Notes under the pieces: model-generated
Seen by the model: the letters and a program-made list of their open reading frames with translations, nothing else
Told to the model about the DNA's origin: nothing
Database searches by the model: none
In this document: one piece after another, positions 1 to 6,601 of the stretch
Layout of the letters: every line of letters starts with the position of its first letter
Position numbering within the stretch: position 1 is the first letter of the stretch
Position numbers and translations under genes: made by a program
Assembly: GCA_031281515.1 (NCBI GenBank)
Contig: JAITFF010000042.1
Span: 1 to 8,519, forward strand
DNA from: Holosporales bacterium
Lineage (GTDB): Bacteria; Pseudomonadota; Alphaproteobacteria; RUG11792
Length of the DNA: 8,519 bases
Direction: 5' to 3'

Positions 1-642
1 ATCTTTAAGATTCCGCTATTCTCACACCTTGGTCCGGGGTATGCCTTCCCAAGCGGTCACATGCACGTCGCCGCAATTTTTTATGGCTACTTTTTTTATC
101 GGACTCAGAATCGCATCGTAAAGGCCATTCTCATTTCCTTACTCGGATGCGTAGCGTCATCGATTGTATATAAACATTTTCATGATTGGTATGACATCCT
201 TGGGGCCGGCGTGTTTACTTCCTTGGAAATTGCTGGATATCACGTCCTACGAAAAAAATGCGGAGCAAAGGTTACTGATATTTCAGCTATCTTCACGGTA
301 TTCACAACATTTTGTGCATTACAATTAGTTTATGGAGCAAAATCCTACAATTGGTTAGCTCTTTACGTTTTTTCCGGCATCCTCTGCGGGAAGTTATTAT
401 GTGGAAAGACTATCCTCACGAAGTGGTCCCAGAAGTTGGTGGCTATGTCTCTATGGACGGGAATCATGGTCCTCGTGAATTTCTTCAATAATATTACTGG
501 AATGCAAATGAATAGAACGTATTGTATCAGGCAAATAAAGTATTTCTTGTTTGCATTTGCGATATATTTGTCGATTCATCTCGCGGCGATAATAATTAAA
601 TCAGCTAGACAGGAATTTCCTGAAGAACAGGAGCAGGGATAG
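1..642 (+). CDS. PAP2-family membrane phosphatase, 3' part (5' end outside window)
   Basis: The frame is open from base 1, so the first in-window ATG (61) is internal and the gene starts to the left. Codons 17-20 (bases 49-60) read PSGH, the conserved C2 motif of type 2 phosphatidic acid phosphatases, and HFHDWYDILG (bases 175-204) matches the C3 motif with the nucleophilic His and the Asp at correct spacing. The C3 Arg that normally follows the Ser is Ile here (SIVYKHFH). After C3 come about four further hydrophobic segments (roughly codons 95-115, 118-135, 145-165 and 182-200), more than a minimal PAP2 domain, then a charged tail. The family hydrolyses lipid phosphates or pyrophosphates such as undecaprenyl-PP or phosphatidate in the inner membrane; the substrate here is unknown. 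The last 42 bp overlap the 3' end of the oppositely oriented MFS gene. The family call is firm; activity is uncertain because of the Arg loss. Confidence 0.8.
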   Translation: MFKIPLFSHLGPGYAFPSGHMHVAAIFYGYFFYRTQNRIVKAILISLLGCVASSIVYKHFHDWYDILGAGVFTSLEIAGYHVLRKKCGAKVTDISAIFTVFTTFCALQLVYGAKSYNWLALYVFSGILCGKLLCGKTILTKWSQKLVAMSLWTGIMVLVNFFNNITGMQMNRTYCIRQIKYFLFAFAIYLSIHLAAIIIKSARQEFPEEQEQG

Positions 643-1809
643 GGCAAGACAGCAGACACAGGCTCCCCCGAGGAAGGCTGCTCCCTCTCCGAATGATTGA
701 GATATCATACCGGCCATTGCGCTCGCGCTAGCCGTCGATCCTGAAACGATGAGGTAATACGTTCCAAATCCGGTTCCTCTGAGATCTTTTGGGACAAAGT
801 CGGATACGAGGGTCGCGAACATTGCCTCCGTTATTCCTCTCTGCACACCCCAAAAAATTGTTCCCAAAAAAACCATGGTTAAGCCATGTGCGAAACCAAT
901 CGTTAAATGTGCCAATGCGAGGGAAATTATTCCAATGAAAAGTACGGTAGTTCGGCTCGTTCGGTCGGATAATTTTCCCATCGGATACGAAACGAAAACG
1001 GAGAGTAGATTATAAATGATTGTAATGGATGTGCCGTATGATATATCCATCCCGAAATTACCGCAGGCAGTTAACGCTATAAAAACTTCGCTGAATCGAG
1101 CTGACATCGTTGCGATCACGATGATCATCAGTATCCAGAACTTTTTACCCAGCAACTTTAGGTCATGTATCCTGATCTTTCGTTTTTCCTTTTTGCATTT
1201 TTCAGTATCAATTTTCTCGTGAACAAAAAGGATCAGGATGAGGACGGCTGTAATCGCCGGAATTCCGGCCAGCATAAACATAACCTCGAAATTATTGTTG
1301 GTTAGCTGCATAACGATGATGCCGAACAGACCGCCCAGGGTAGAGCCAATTACAGCGAGAGATTGCCGTAAGCCGAAACATTCGCCCTTGTGTTCTTTCT
1401 GAGCGAAATCGCTCAATAATGCGTCCCTCGGAGACGCCTGGATCCCATTTCCTATTCTATCTGTAGCTCTGGCAAGGAGGACTCCTCCATAAGATCTGGA
1501 TAGGGAGAGCATTGGTTTCGAGATCGTAATCATGGCGAATCCCAAAATCAAAAACACCTTACGCTTCCGAAAGTAATCACTCAAAACTCCGGAAAATATT
1601 CTCACACCATATGCGATGGCCTCCACGAAAGCCTCGAGCATGCCGATCGTAGCGACCGATACACCGAGGACGGTCTTGAGATATAGGGCTGATCCCGCGA
1701 AGACGACAGATGTCGATACATTCGCCAGGAGGGACGCGAACCCGACGGCCCAGATGGCTCTGGGAATATCCTTCCTCAGAGAATCAAATAATCCAGCCGA
1801 GAAGCGCAT
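601..1809 (-). CDS. Major facilitator superfamily transporter
   Basis: A 402-residue, very hydrophobic protein of the usual MFS length, with a pattern fitting 12 transmembrane helices split by a basic cytoplasmic loop (about residues 201-222, rich in Lys/Arg). The MFS signature between helices 2 and 3 is visible as GVLSDYFRKRK (74-84), with a second copy in the C-terminal half, GKLSDRTSRT (278-287). The segment ATDRIGNGIQASPRDALLSD (114-133) is typical of one broad MFS_1 subgroup of uncharacterised permeases found in many bacteria. The protein would sit in the inner membrane and move a small solute by proton coupling or uniport; the substrate cannot be read from sequence. The start ATG has no obvious Shine-Dalgarno sequence, but a well-formed promoter lies just upstream. 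Its 3' end overlaps the PAP2 gene tail-to-tail. It is a single-gene transcription unit in this window. Confidence 0.88.
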   Translation of the reverse strand: MRFSAGLFDSLRKDIPRAIWAVGFASLLANVSTSVVFAGSALYLKTVLGVSVATIGMLEAFVEAIAYGVRIFSGVLSDYFRKRKVFLILGFAMITISKPMLSLSRSYGGVLLARATDRIGNGIQASPRDALLSDFAQKEHKGECFGLRQSLAVIGSTLGGLFGIIVMQLTNNNFEVMFMLAGIPAITAVLILILFVHEKIDTEKCKKEKRKIRIHDLKLLGKKFWILMIIVIATMSARFSEVFIALTACGNFGMDISYGTSITIIYNLLSVFVSYPMGKLSDRTSRTTVLFIGIISLALAHLTIGFAHGLTMVFLGTIFWGVQRGITEAMFATLVSDFVPKDLRGTGFGTYYLIVSGSTASASAMAGMISQSFGEGAAFLGGACVCCLALSLLLFFRKFLSS

Positions 1810-1844
1810 AATTAGATTGTTTCGCTTGGTCTTTTAAAGGAGTC

Positions 1845-1873
1845 ATTCTAACATCACTTTCTCTGAGTTTCAA
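1845..1873 (-). promoter_or_regulatory. Sigma70-type promoter of the MFS gene
   Basis: On the minus strand TTGAAA (1868-1873) is followed by exactly 17 bp and then TAGAAT (1845-1850), with a TG one base upstream of the -10 (extended -10, TGTTAGAAT). This is 5/6 at both hexamers with ideal spacing. The expected transcript start near 1838 gives a leader of about 30 nt to the ATG at 1809. This is the best promoter seen in the window. Confidence 0.62.
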
Positions 1874-2060
1874 TCACGATTCAAACCATCTTCAGGGCCA
1901 TTTGCTATCTTACGATTATCTTTAAACGACAAAAGTGCTAAATAGACAACGAGTGATATTTGAAATTAGATAAATGATTACAAAAAATGGCTTGTTGTGC
2001 ATTTCCTCGTTTTCCCATAGATTATGTAGGCTTCTGTGACAGTGGATTCTGCACAAAATT

Positions 2061-3830
2061 ATGTTATTGGATTCAATTTCTTCGCCGCTTGACTTAAGGG
2101 CCCTAACCTTGGCTGATCTCACTGCTTTATGCGCGGAATTGCGAGACGAAATCATCAGGATTACGCGGCTTAATGGAGGACATTTGGGATCGAATCTTGG
2201 ATCGATTGAATTGATTGTTGCCGCTCATTTCGTTTTTGAGTGCCCTACCGATCGTTTCATTTTCGATGTTGGGCATCAGGCGTATTCCCACAAATTACTG
2301 ACCGGGCGTAGGAAGATCATGGAAAATCTGAGGAAAGCTGGTGGAGCCTCCGGATTTCCAGATCCATCGGAAAGTGTATTCGATCATTTCATTGCTGGGC
2401 ATGCATCGACTGCCCTCAGTGCGGCCGTCGGTATCGCAAAGGCCAGAGATTTGAAAAAATTGAATTTTAGGGTTATATCGAGACTGGGAGATGGGTCGAT
2501 GAGTGGTGGAATGGTATATGAGGCCATGAATAACTCTTCCGGCTTGTCGAATTTTATCGTCATCCTCAACGATAACCAAATGTCTATTTCTGAGTCCGTT
2601 GGATCAATGAGGACGTACCTTTCGAGGCTCATGAGATCCAAGAAATGCTTGATCCTCAGGAAAAGATTCCGAAATTTCCTAAATTTGATGCCGACTAGGT
2701 TCGCTAAAGGGCTCGAATCGGTCGTAAGAAATTCCCTGGCAATCATCGATGGAAACAATGTATTCGAAGAGCTTGGTTTTCACTACATAGGTCCGGTTGA
2801 TGGGCACAATCTTCAGGATCTAATCGAAGTATTTCGAAATGTCAGAGATATCGCTAATTATAAGCCTGTCATTATTCATGCGATCACTCAGAAGGGGAAG
2901 GGATATAAAGATGCCGAAAATGATATCACGCGGTTACACGGACTTGAACATAGCTCATCTCCGAGATATACCGACATTTTCGGGAACAAGATAACTGAAC
3001 TCGCAGAAAGTGACGAACGGATTGTCTGCATCACGGCCGCCATGAAAAATGGATGCGGCCTAGTAGAATTTGAAAAACGGTTTCCAGAGAGATTTTTCGA
3101 TGTCGGGATCGCTGAGGAGCACGCCGTCACCTTTGCGGCAGGTCTCGCGAAGGAGGGCCTAAAGCCATTCGTATGCATCTATTCGACCTTTTTGCAGAGA
3201 GCATTCGATCAGATCTTACACGATGTCATTCTGCAGAATCTTCCGGTTCGGTTCATAATCGATAAGGCTGGCTTTCCCGGCCCAGATGGCAAGACTCACG
3301 CTGGCCTCTCGGATATCGCCCTCCTCCAAAACTTTAATAATATCGTGATTGAGGCTCCATCATCGAGAAGGGATCTCGAGGATATTCTGGAGCTTATGGC
3401 CGCCGATATTCCATACCCGATAGCTGTCCGCTTCCCGAAGGCCACGGCTCCGGATCATTTCAGGCCGAGCATCGTGCCCGGAAACTCCGGGACTCTAGTC
3501 ATATCGACGGGAGATATTGGAAATATCATACACCGCGTAATCGATCGACTCGAGAGCAGACCAACAATCTGGAATGTGAGAAGTATTAAGCCATTCGATT
3601 TCGATACCCTACTGAATCTCTCCAAAACTCATCAGAAAATATTGGTAATTGAGGAAGGAGTGTTTGGTGGAGTATCGAATATTATTTTGGAGAAGCTGAT
3701 CGCCGAAAAACTTTTCAACATCCTGAGGAAAATCGAATTTATTAGCGCCGATAAAGATTCGGTACAAACGGCCTCACGTGAAGAACAGATGAATCCGATG
3801 ACTTTGAAGCTAACTGCCTCCCTGGAGTAA
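2061..3830 (+). CDS. dxs: 1-deoxy-D-xylulose-5-phosphate synthase
   Basis: Thiamine-diphosphate enzyme that condenses pyruvate and glyceraldehyde 3-phosphate to 1-deoxy-D-xylulose 5-phosphate, the entry step of the MEP isoprenoid pathway and a source of thiamine and pyridoxal precursors; cytosolic. The N-terminal part shows GGHLGSNLG (39-47), GHQAYSHKLLTGR (71-83) and the TPP/Mg site GDGS...NDNQMSIS (143-177). The middle transketolase domain has the catalytic-Glu block DVGIAEEHAVTFAAGLA (347-363), YSTFLQRAFDQILHDV (384-399) and DGKTHAG (409-415). The C-terminal domain carries AVRFPKA. At 589 residues it is somewhat shorter than the usual 620-640, mainly through a short linker after RLHGLEHSSS (301-310). 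The DRAG sequence common in this family is DKAG here. The ATG at 2061 is chosen because an in-frame stop lies at 2037-2039 and the N-terminus aligns with the family; no clear Shine-Dalgarno sequence is seen. Upstream is the divergent MFS gene; downstream the kinase-like gene converges on it. Confidence 0.97.
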   Translation: MLLDSISSPLDLRALTLADLTALCAELRDEIIRITRLNGGHLGSNLGSIELIVAAHFVFECPTDRFIFDVGHQAYSHKLLTGRRKIMENLRKAGGASGFPDPSESVFDHFIAGHASTALSAAVGIAKARDLKKLNFRVISRLGDGSMSGGMVYEAMNNSSGLSNFIVILNDNQMSISESVGSMRTYLSRLMRSKKCLILRKRFRNFLNLMPTRFAKGLESVVRNSLAIIDGNNVFEELGFHYIGPVDGHNLQDLIEVFRNVRDIANYKPVIIHAITQKGKGYKDAENDITRLHGLEHSSSPRYTDIFGNKITELAESDERIVCITAAMKNGCGLVEFEKRFPERFFDVGIAEEHAVTFAAGLAKEGLKPFVCIYSTFLQRAFDQILHDVILQNLPVRFIIDKAGFPGPDGKTHAGLSDIALLQNFNNIVIEAPSSRRDLEDILELMAADIPYPIAVRFPKATAPDHFRPSIVPGNSGTLVISTGDIGNIIHRVIDRLESRPTIWNVRSIKPFDFDTLLNLSKTHQKILVIEEGVFGGVSNIILEKLIAEKLFNILRKIEFISADKDSVQTASREEQMNPMTLKLTASLE

Positions 3831-3860
3831 ATAGAACTTCTCCCGTCAATCCTTCGCAAG

Positions 3861-3884
3861 CATACCCTGCAGAGATCTGGTATG
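3861..3884. terminator. Hairpin between convergent genes, possible terminator
   Basis: CATACC (3861-3866) and GGTATG (3879-3884) form a perfect 6-bp inverted repeat with a 12-nt loop, centred in the 104-bp gap between the dxs stop and the kinase-like stop. There is no U-tract on either strand, so a canonical intrinsic terminator is not supported. Position alone makes a shared transcription end plausible. Confidence 0.25.
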
Positions 3885-3934
3885 TACAAGAAAATTGCAT
3901 CTGCCGGTTACGACTTGTGTGACAGACAGATTGC

Positions 3935-5491
3935 TTAGACACCACGCAATCTCAGCTTTCTCAGCAACCCTCTTTCATCCGGATATTCATATTCAAGAAT
4001 TGCCTTCCAATCCACTGAATCTTCCCCAACTGGCCGGCCATATTGGCCCATAAAGAGTTTGTCACGAATGATATGACGGAGCAGTAATTGTAGCAACCCC
4101 TGATCTCGCCCTACTAGTTCATCAGTTCTGTTAGTCGTTTTAGTGGAAAACCATAACACCAAAAGCAATGGATCTATCCGAGCCATAAATTCGCCAAACT
4201 GTTGGCCAGCTAGTTCAGTAATGTGGCATCTAACTATATCTGGGTTCAAAAGTGTCTTTGAACCCGGTACGGCAGACTCGCGAATTATTTGCCTCAAGCT
4301 TTTAAATGCTTTTTGGTATAGTGCCCCTTCCTCTGTTAGTGCCCCTTCCTCTGTTTCTGCACCGAGTATTCTCCTAAATCTTAATCCTTGAAACTTCACA
4401 AACCCTTGAGCTCCATAGTCGCGCTCCAGTTTTTGAAAGAATTCACGCGTGGAAGCATAATAATCATCGCTGGTAGTCGCAAGAACTCTCATATAACTAC
4501 GTAAATCCGGAACTTGTTCAGAAATGGCGAATTCTGCAGCTTTCCGGTGCAAATCCTTCAATTTCAATTTGCTCTCGCTGTGCTTTTGTACCTGTCGTAA
4601 AAACATGGATATCGGGGCGAGGTTCACTCTCGGGAATGGACTTGTTGTGAATTTTTCTAGACATTTGGGATTTTCGAGTTGCGCGAGTAAACACTCATCT
4701 CCCACTTGACGAAATAGGTCGTACTCACCGCTCGACTCTAGATCGAATACTCCAAATATACCACCGACTAGATTAAAACGGCAATTATCTCTGTGAAAAT
4801 CATTCAGCCGAATTTCGTTCTCCCACATAAAACAAACTAATTGAGCAAATCTGTCAGCCCATACGGGATATTGGTCAGGAATAGCCACTTTGAAAAAGTT
4901 GCTGGTCCCCTCAAAATACGGCTGAAACGTAATAACTAGTCCTCGTGGGTCAAGATTTGCCGTATCAATTTGATCAAGTTCGAGCAACGTGTCATTAATC
5001 CAAGCGTGGGTAATACAAACAAAGCGCCCAAATGGAGCATCAGCTCCTTGATAAGTAAGGTCGCGATTTCTCATTTCTGGAGGAATTCTTTGGCTACTAG
5101 CTATTTCGGATACCGGGGCCACCTTTAACACACAAGCTTGTTGATTCGAGAAGCGGACCAAGAATGTATCCGATGACCTACCAAACTTAAATCGTTTTAG
5201 AGGATCGACAACCAGTGCCCCTTTCAGTACCACTTGCCCGAAAGCGGTAAGTGCCGGCTTTATCTCTTCTCGAATTTCCGGAGGCGTCCTACCCAAATTT
5301 GTTGCTGCCATGATGTCATCAAGCTTAATATTTCTTGCAGGATCTGAAGCTTCAAACTTGTCGCGCACAGTTGGGGGGGCTCGACCTGATGCTGCTGAAT
5401 AGCACGTACTTACTGCCGAAATTAATGCTAAAAAATACTTCAATAATTGTGTTGTCATTCTATGCATCAGATTGCTCATCCACTTTTTCAC
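3935..5491 (-). CDS. Putative exported protein with protein-kinase-like domain
   Basis: A 518-residue protein I cannot assign to a named family. Residues 1-14 are basic and 15-34 form a hydrophobic core ending STCYSAASG, fitting a Sec signal peptide or a membrane anchor. Residues about 98-260 follow kinase order: a small-residue turn KFGRSSDTFLVRF (102-114) in the glycine-loop position; VLKVA with Lys123 as the VAIK-type Lys; a hinge-like stretch ITFQPYFEGTS (187-197); NDFHRDNCRFN (230-240), an exact HRD-x4-N catalytic loop (Asp235, Asn240); then GVFDLES with Asp250 as the metal-binding DFG-type Asp. The C-terminal 260 residues are charged, probably helical, and unrecognised. They include a doubled TEEGAL. 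The start used is GTG (5489-5491), with an in-frame TAA 9 bp upstream; ATGs at residues 5, 9 and 12 are alternatives that keep the leader. It stands alone between divergent and convergent genes. It could be a secreted effector, a periplasmic kinase or an inactive pseudokinase. Confidence 0.72.
   Translation of the reverse strand: MKKWMSNLMHRMTTQLLKYFLALISAVSTCYSAASGRAPPTVRDKFEASDPARNIKLDDIMAATNLGRTPPEIREEIKPALTAFGQVVLKGALVVDPLKRFKFGRSSDTFLVRFSNQQACVLKVAPVSEIASSQRIPPEMRNRDLTYQGADAPFGRFVCITHAWINDTLLELDQIDTANLDPRGLVITFQPYFEGTSNFFKVAIPDQYPVWADRFAQLVCFMWENEIRLNDFHRDNCRFNLVGGIFGVFDLESSGEYDLFRQVGDECLLAQLENPKCLEKFTTSPFPRVNLAPISMFLRQVQKHSESKLKLKDLHRKAAEFAISEQVPDLRSYMRVLATTSDDYYASTREFFQKLERDYGAQGFVKFQGLRFRRILGAETEEGALTEEGALYQKAFKSLRQIIRESAVPGSKTLLNPDIVRCHITELAGQQFGEFMARIDPLLLVLWFSTKTTNRTDELVGRDQGLLQLLLRHIIRDKLFMGQYGRPVGEDSVDWKAILEYEYPDERGLLRKLRLRGV
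4242..4265. repeat. Perfect 9-bp inverted repeat inside the kinase-like gene
   Basis: GGGTTCAAA (4242-4250), a 6-nt loop AGTGTC and TTTGAACCC (4257-4265) make a perfect 9-bp stem. It lies in the coding sequence of the C-terminal region (encoding PGSKTLLNP) with no T-tract. It could act as an mRNA hairpin or be the product of local mutation; no function can be assigned. Confidence 0.6.
4320..4355. repeat. 18-bp tandem duplication in the kinase-like gene
   Basis: The unit AGTGCCCCTTCCTCTGTT occurs twice head-to-tail (4320-4337 and 4338-4355) without mismatch. On the coding strand it gives TEEGAL twice, keeping the frame. The identity of the copies points to a recent replication-slippage event in a presumably flexible acidic linker. 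Confidence 0.85.
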
Positions 5492-5497
5492 TATCGG

Positions 5498-5518
5498 TCT
5501 TTATTCTACAAATAAAGA
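5498..5518. promoter_or_regulatory. 8-bp inverted repeat just upstream of the kinase-like gene
   Basis: TCTTTATT (5498-5505), a 5-nt spacer CTACA and AATAAAGA (5511-5518) form a perfect inverted repeat ending 6 bp before the GTG start on the minus strand. It could be an operator or, in the mRNA, a hairpin covering the ribosome-binding region. A TAGAAT on the minus strand (5504-5509) falls inside it and could be a -10 element, but no matching -35 is seen. The function is inferred from position only. Confidence 0.35.
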
Positions 5519-5658
5519 ATTAACAAAGTATGTGCTTCGCAGCAATAGTTATGCACAGTTTAACCGGTGCTAGAAACTCATGTTAGTCTGAGTACGTTCC
5601 GCTCCTGTGCTCCGATTTCCTCGCAAAAAGCCTGATCCTGAATGTTTCTAAGGTGATC

Positions 5659-5667
5659 TGATATAAT
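5659..5667 (+). promoter_or_regulatory. Extended -10 promoter of the prenyl synthase gene
   Basis: TGATATAAT (5659-5667) is a perfect extended -10 (TGn followed by consensus TATAAT). The best -35 is poor (CTGAAT, 5638-5643, 18-bp spacer), as is common for extended -10 promoters. The expected start near 5674 gives a leader of about 28 nt before the ATG at 5702. Confidence 0.5.
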
Positions 5668-5701
5668 GGACACGCAGGAGTTCCAGTACAAGCTGTAGTG
5701 C

Positions 5702-6601
5702 ATGTTTTCTGATATCATTCGAGAAGTGATTTCCCAGAAGGATTCGATTAGTCTCGAATTGAAACTGGTTGACGAATTGTTGAGCGATGCCCTCGGTTGC
5801 GGATATCTAGAGAGCGAGCAGCTTAGCGCATTAGTAAAAAAAGGAAAAAAACTCCGCGCAACTTTATTTTTTCAGTTTTTTAATAAATTTTCTGGCAAAC
5901 AACAAGAAGCTGTAATTGGAAAGAATATCTGGACGGCCGCTCTGATCGAAGCGATTCACTTCGCCTCGATCGTACACGACGATATCATCGATGACAGCCC
6001 TTTGAGGAGGGGAAATTTACCTTTCCATAAATCATTCGGCCATAAATTCGGCATTTTATTCGGTGATTATATTTTCGCGAACGCTTCAAAACGATTCCTC
6101 AACTTATACAGAGATAATCGTTTAGTACAGAACCTATTTTTACGCGAATGCTCATCGACGATCCTGGGAGCCATCCGGGAACAGGAATTGACGATATCAT
6201 CCGATATAGCAGAATGCCTTAGAGTTGCCTCCCTTAAAACATCCCCATTCTTCAAATTATCCTGCTTCCTGGGGACTTATTTATCATCCTTGGACTTTGA
6301 GAAAGCCATTACGTATGCTACATTCGGTACATGTTTTGGGGTTCTATACCAATTGCAAAATGATTTAGATTGCTATAAATTTGAGAATTACTTCGAATCT
6401 GAAGATTATATGCAAAACAATACTACGCTACCGATCATGATTTTATATCAGTACCTCAATTTTAATGCATTTGCCGAGGCTTCAGGTCACCAGGAGAATT
6501 ATAACAGAACGAAGGAACTTATGTTCTCTAAACAATTTACAAAAATCTTGCAAAATATCACAAAGAAATATCAGGGAATCGTTGCATCAAATCTTTCTTG
6601 A
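5702..6601 (+). CDS. Polyprenyl diphosphate synthase (long-chain type), second Asp motif degenerate
   Basis: A 299-residue trans-isoprenyl diphosphate synthase, which extends an allylic diphosphate with isopentenyl diphosphate units; cytosolic. Visible in order: GKKLRA (48-53) for the IPP-binding GKxxR; HFASIVHDDIIDDSPLRRG (86-104) with an intact first aspartate-rich motif DDxxD (Asp93, 94, 97) and the following RR; FGILFGDYIFANA (116-128); and LKTSPFF (178-184). The small Ala five residues before DDxxD suggests a long product, as in octaprenyl-type enzymes, and not farnesyl diphosphate. The second aspartate motif is altered: YQLQNDLDCY (216-225) replaces QxxDDxxD, and the conserved GK before TLP is NN (239-240). 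The ATG is fixed by an in-frame TAG three codons from it (5696-5698). Its tail overlaps tmk by 44 bp. It may be an active but divergent synthase, or a regulatory or decaying paralogue. Confidence 0.85.
   Translation: MFSDIIREVISQKDSISLELKLVDELLSDALGCGYLESEQLSALVKKGKKLRATLFFQFFNKFSGKQQEAVIGKNIWTAALIEAIHFASIVHDDIIDDSPLRRGNLPFHKSFGHKFGILFGDYIFANASKRFLNLYRDNRLVQNLFLRECSSTILGAIREQELTISSDIAECLRVASLKTSPFFKLSCFLGTYLSSLDFEKAITYATFGTCFGVLYQLQNDLDCYKFENYFESEDYMQNNTTLPIMILYQYLNFNAFAEASGHQENYNRTKELMFSKQFTKILQNITKKYQGIVASNLS

Noticed and set aside
1995..2023. Possible dxs promoter TTGTGC-17 bp-TAGATT
   Set aside because: Only 3/6 and 4/6 matches to the hexamers, expected by chance in AT-rich intergenic DNA; not listed as a feature.
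2384..2758. Long antisense ORF inside dxs (124 codons), with others at 2295-2579 and 2888-3178
   Set aside because: These lie wholly within dxs, have no recognisable protein features and are explained as antisense shadows of a conserved coding frame.
5666..5698. Ten-codon ORF (MDTQEFQYKL) ending just before the prenyl synthase ATG, as a leader peptide
   Set aside because: Its ATG overlaps the -10 hexamer, so it lies upstream of the expected transcript start and could not be translated from that promoter.
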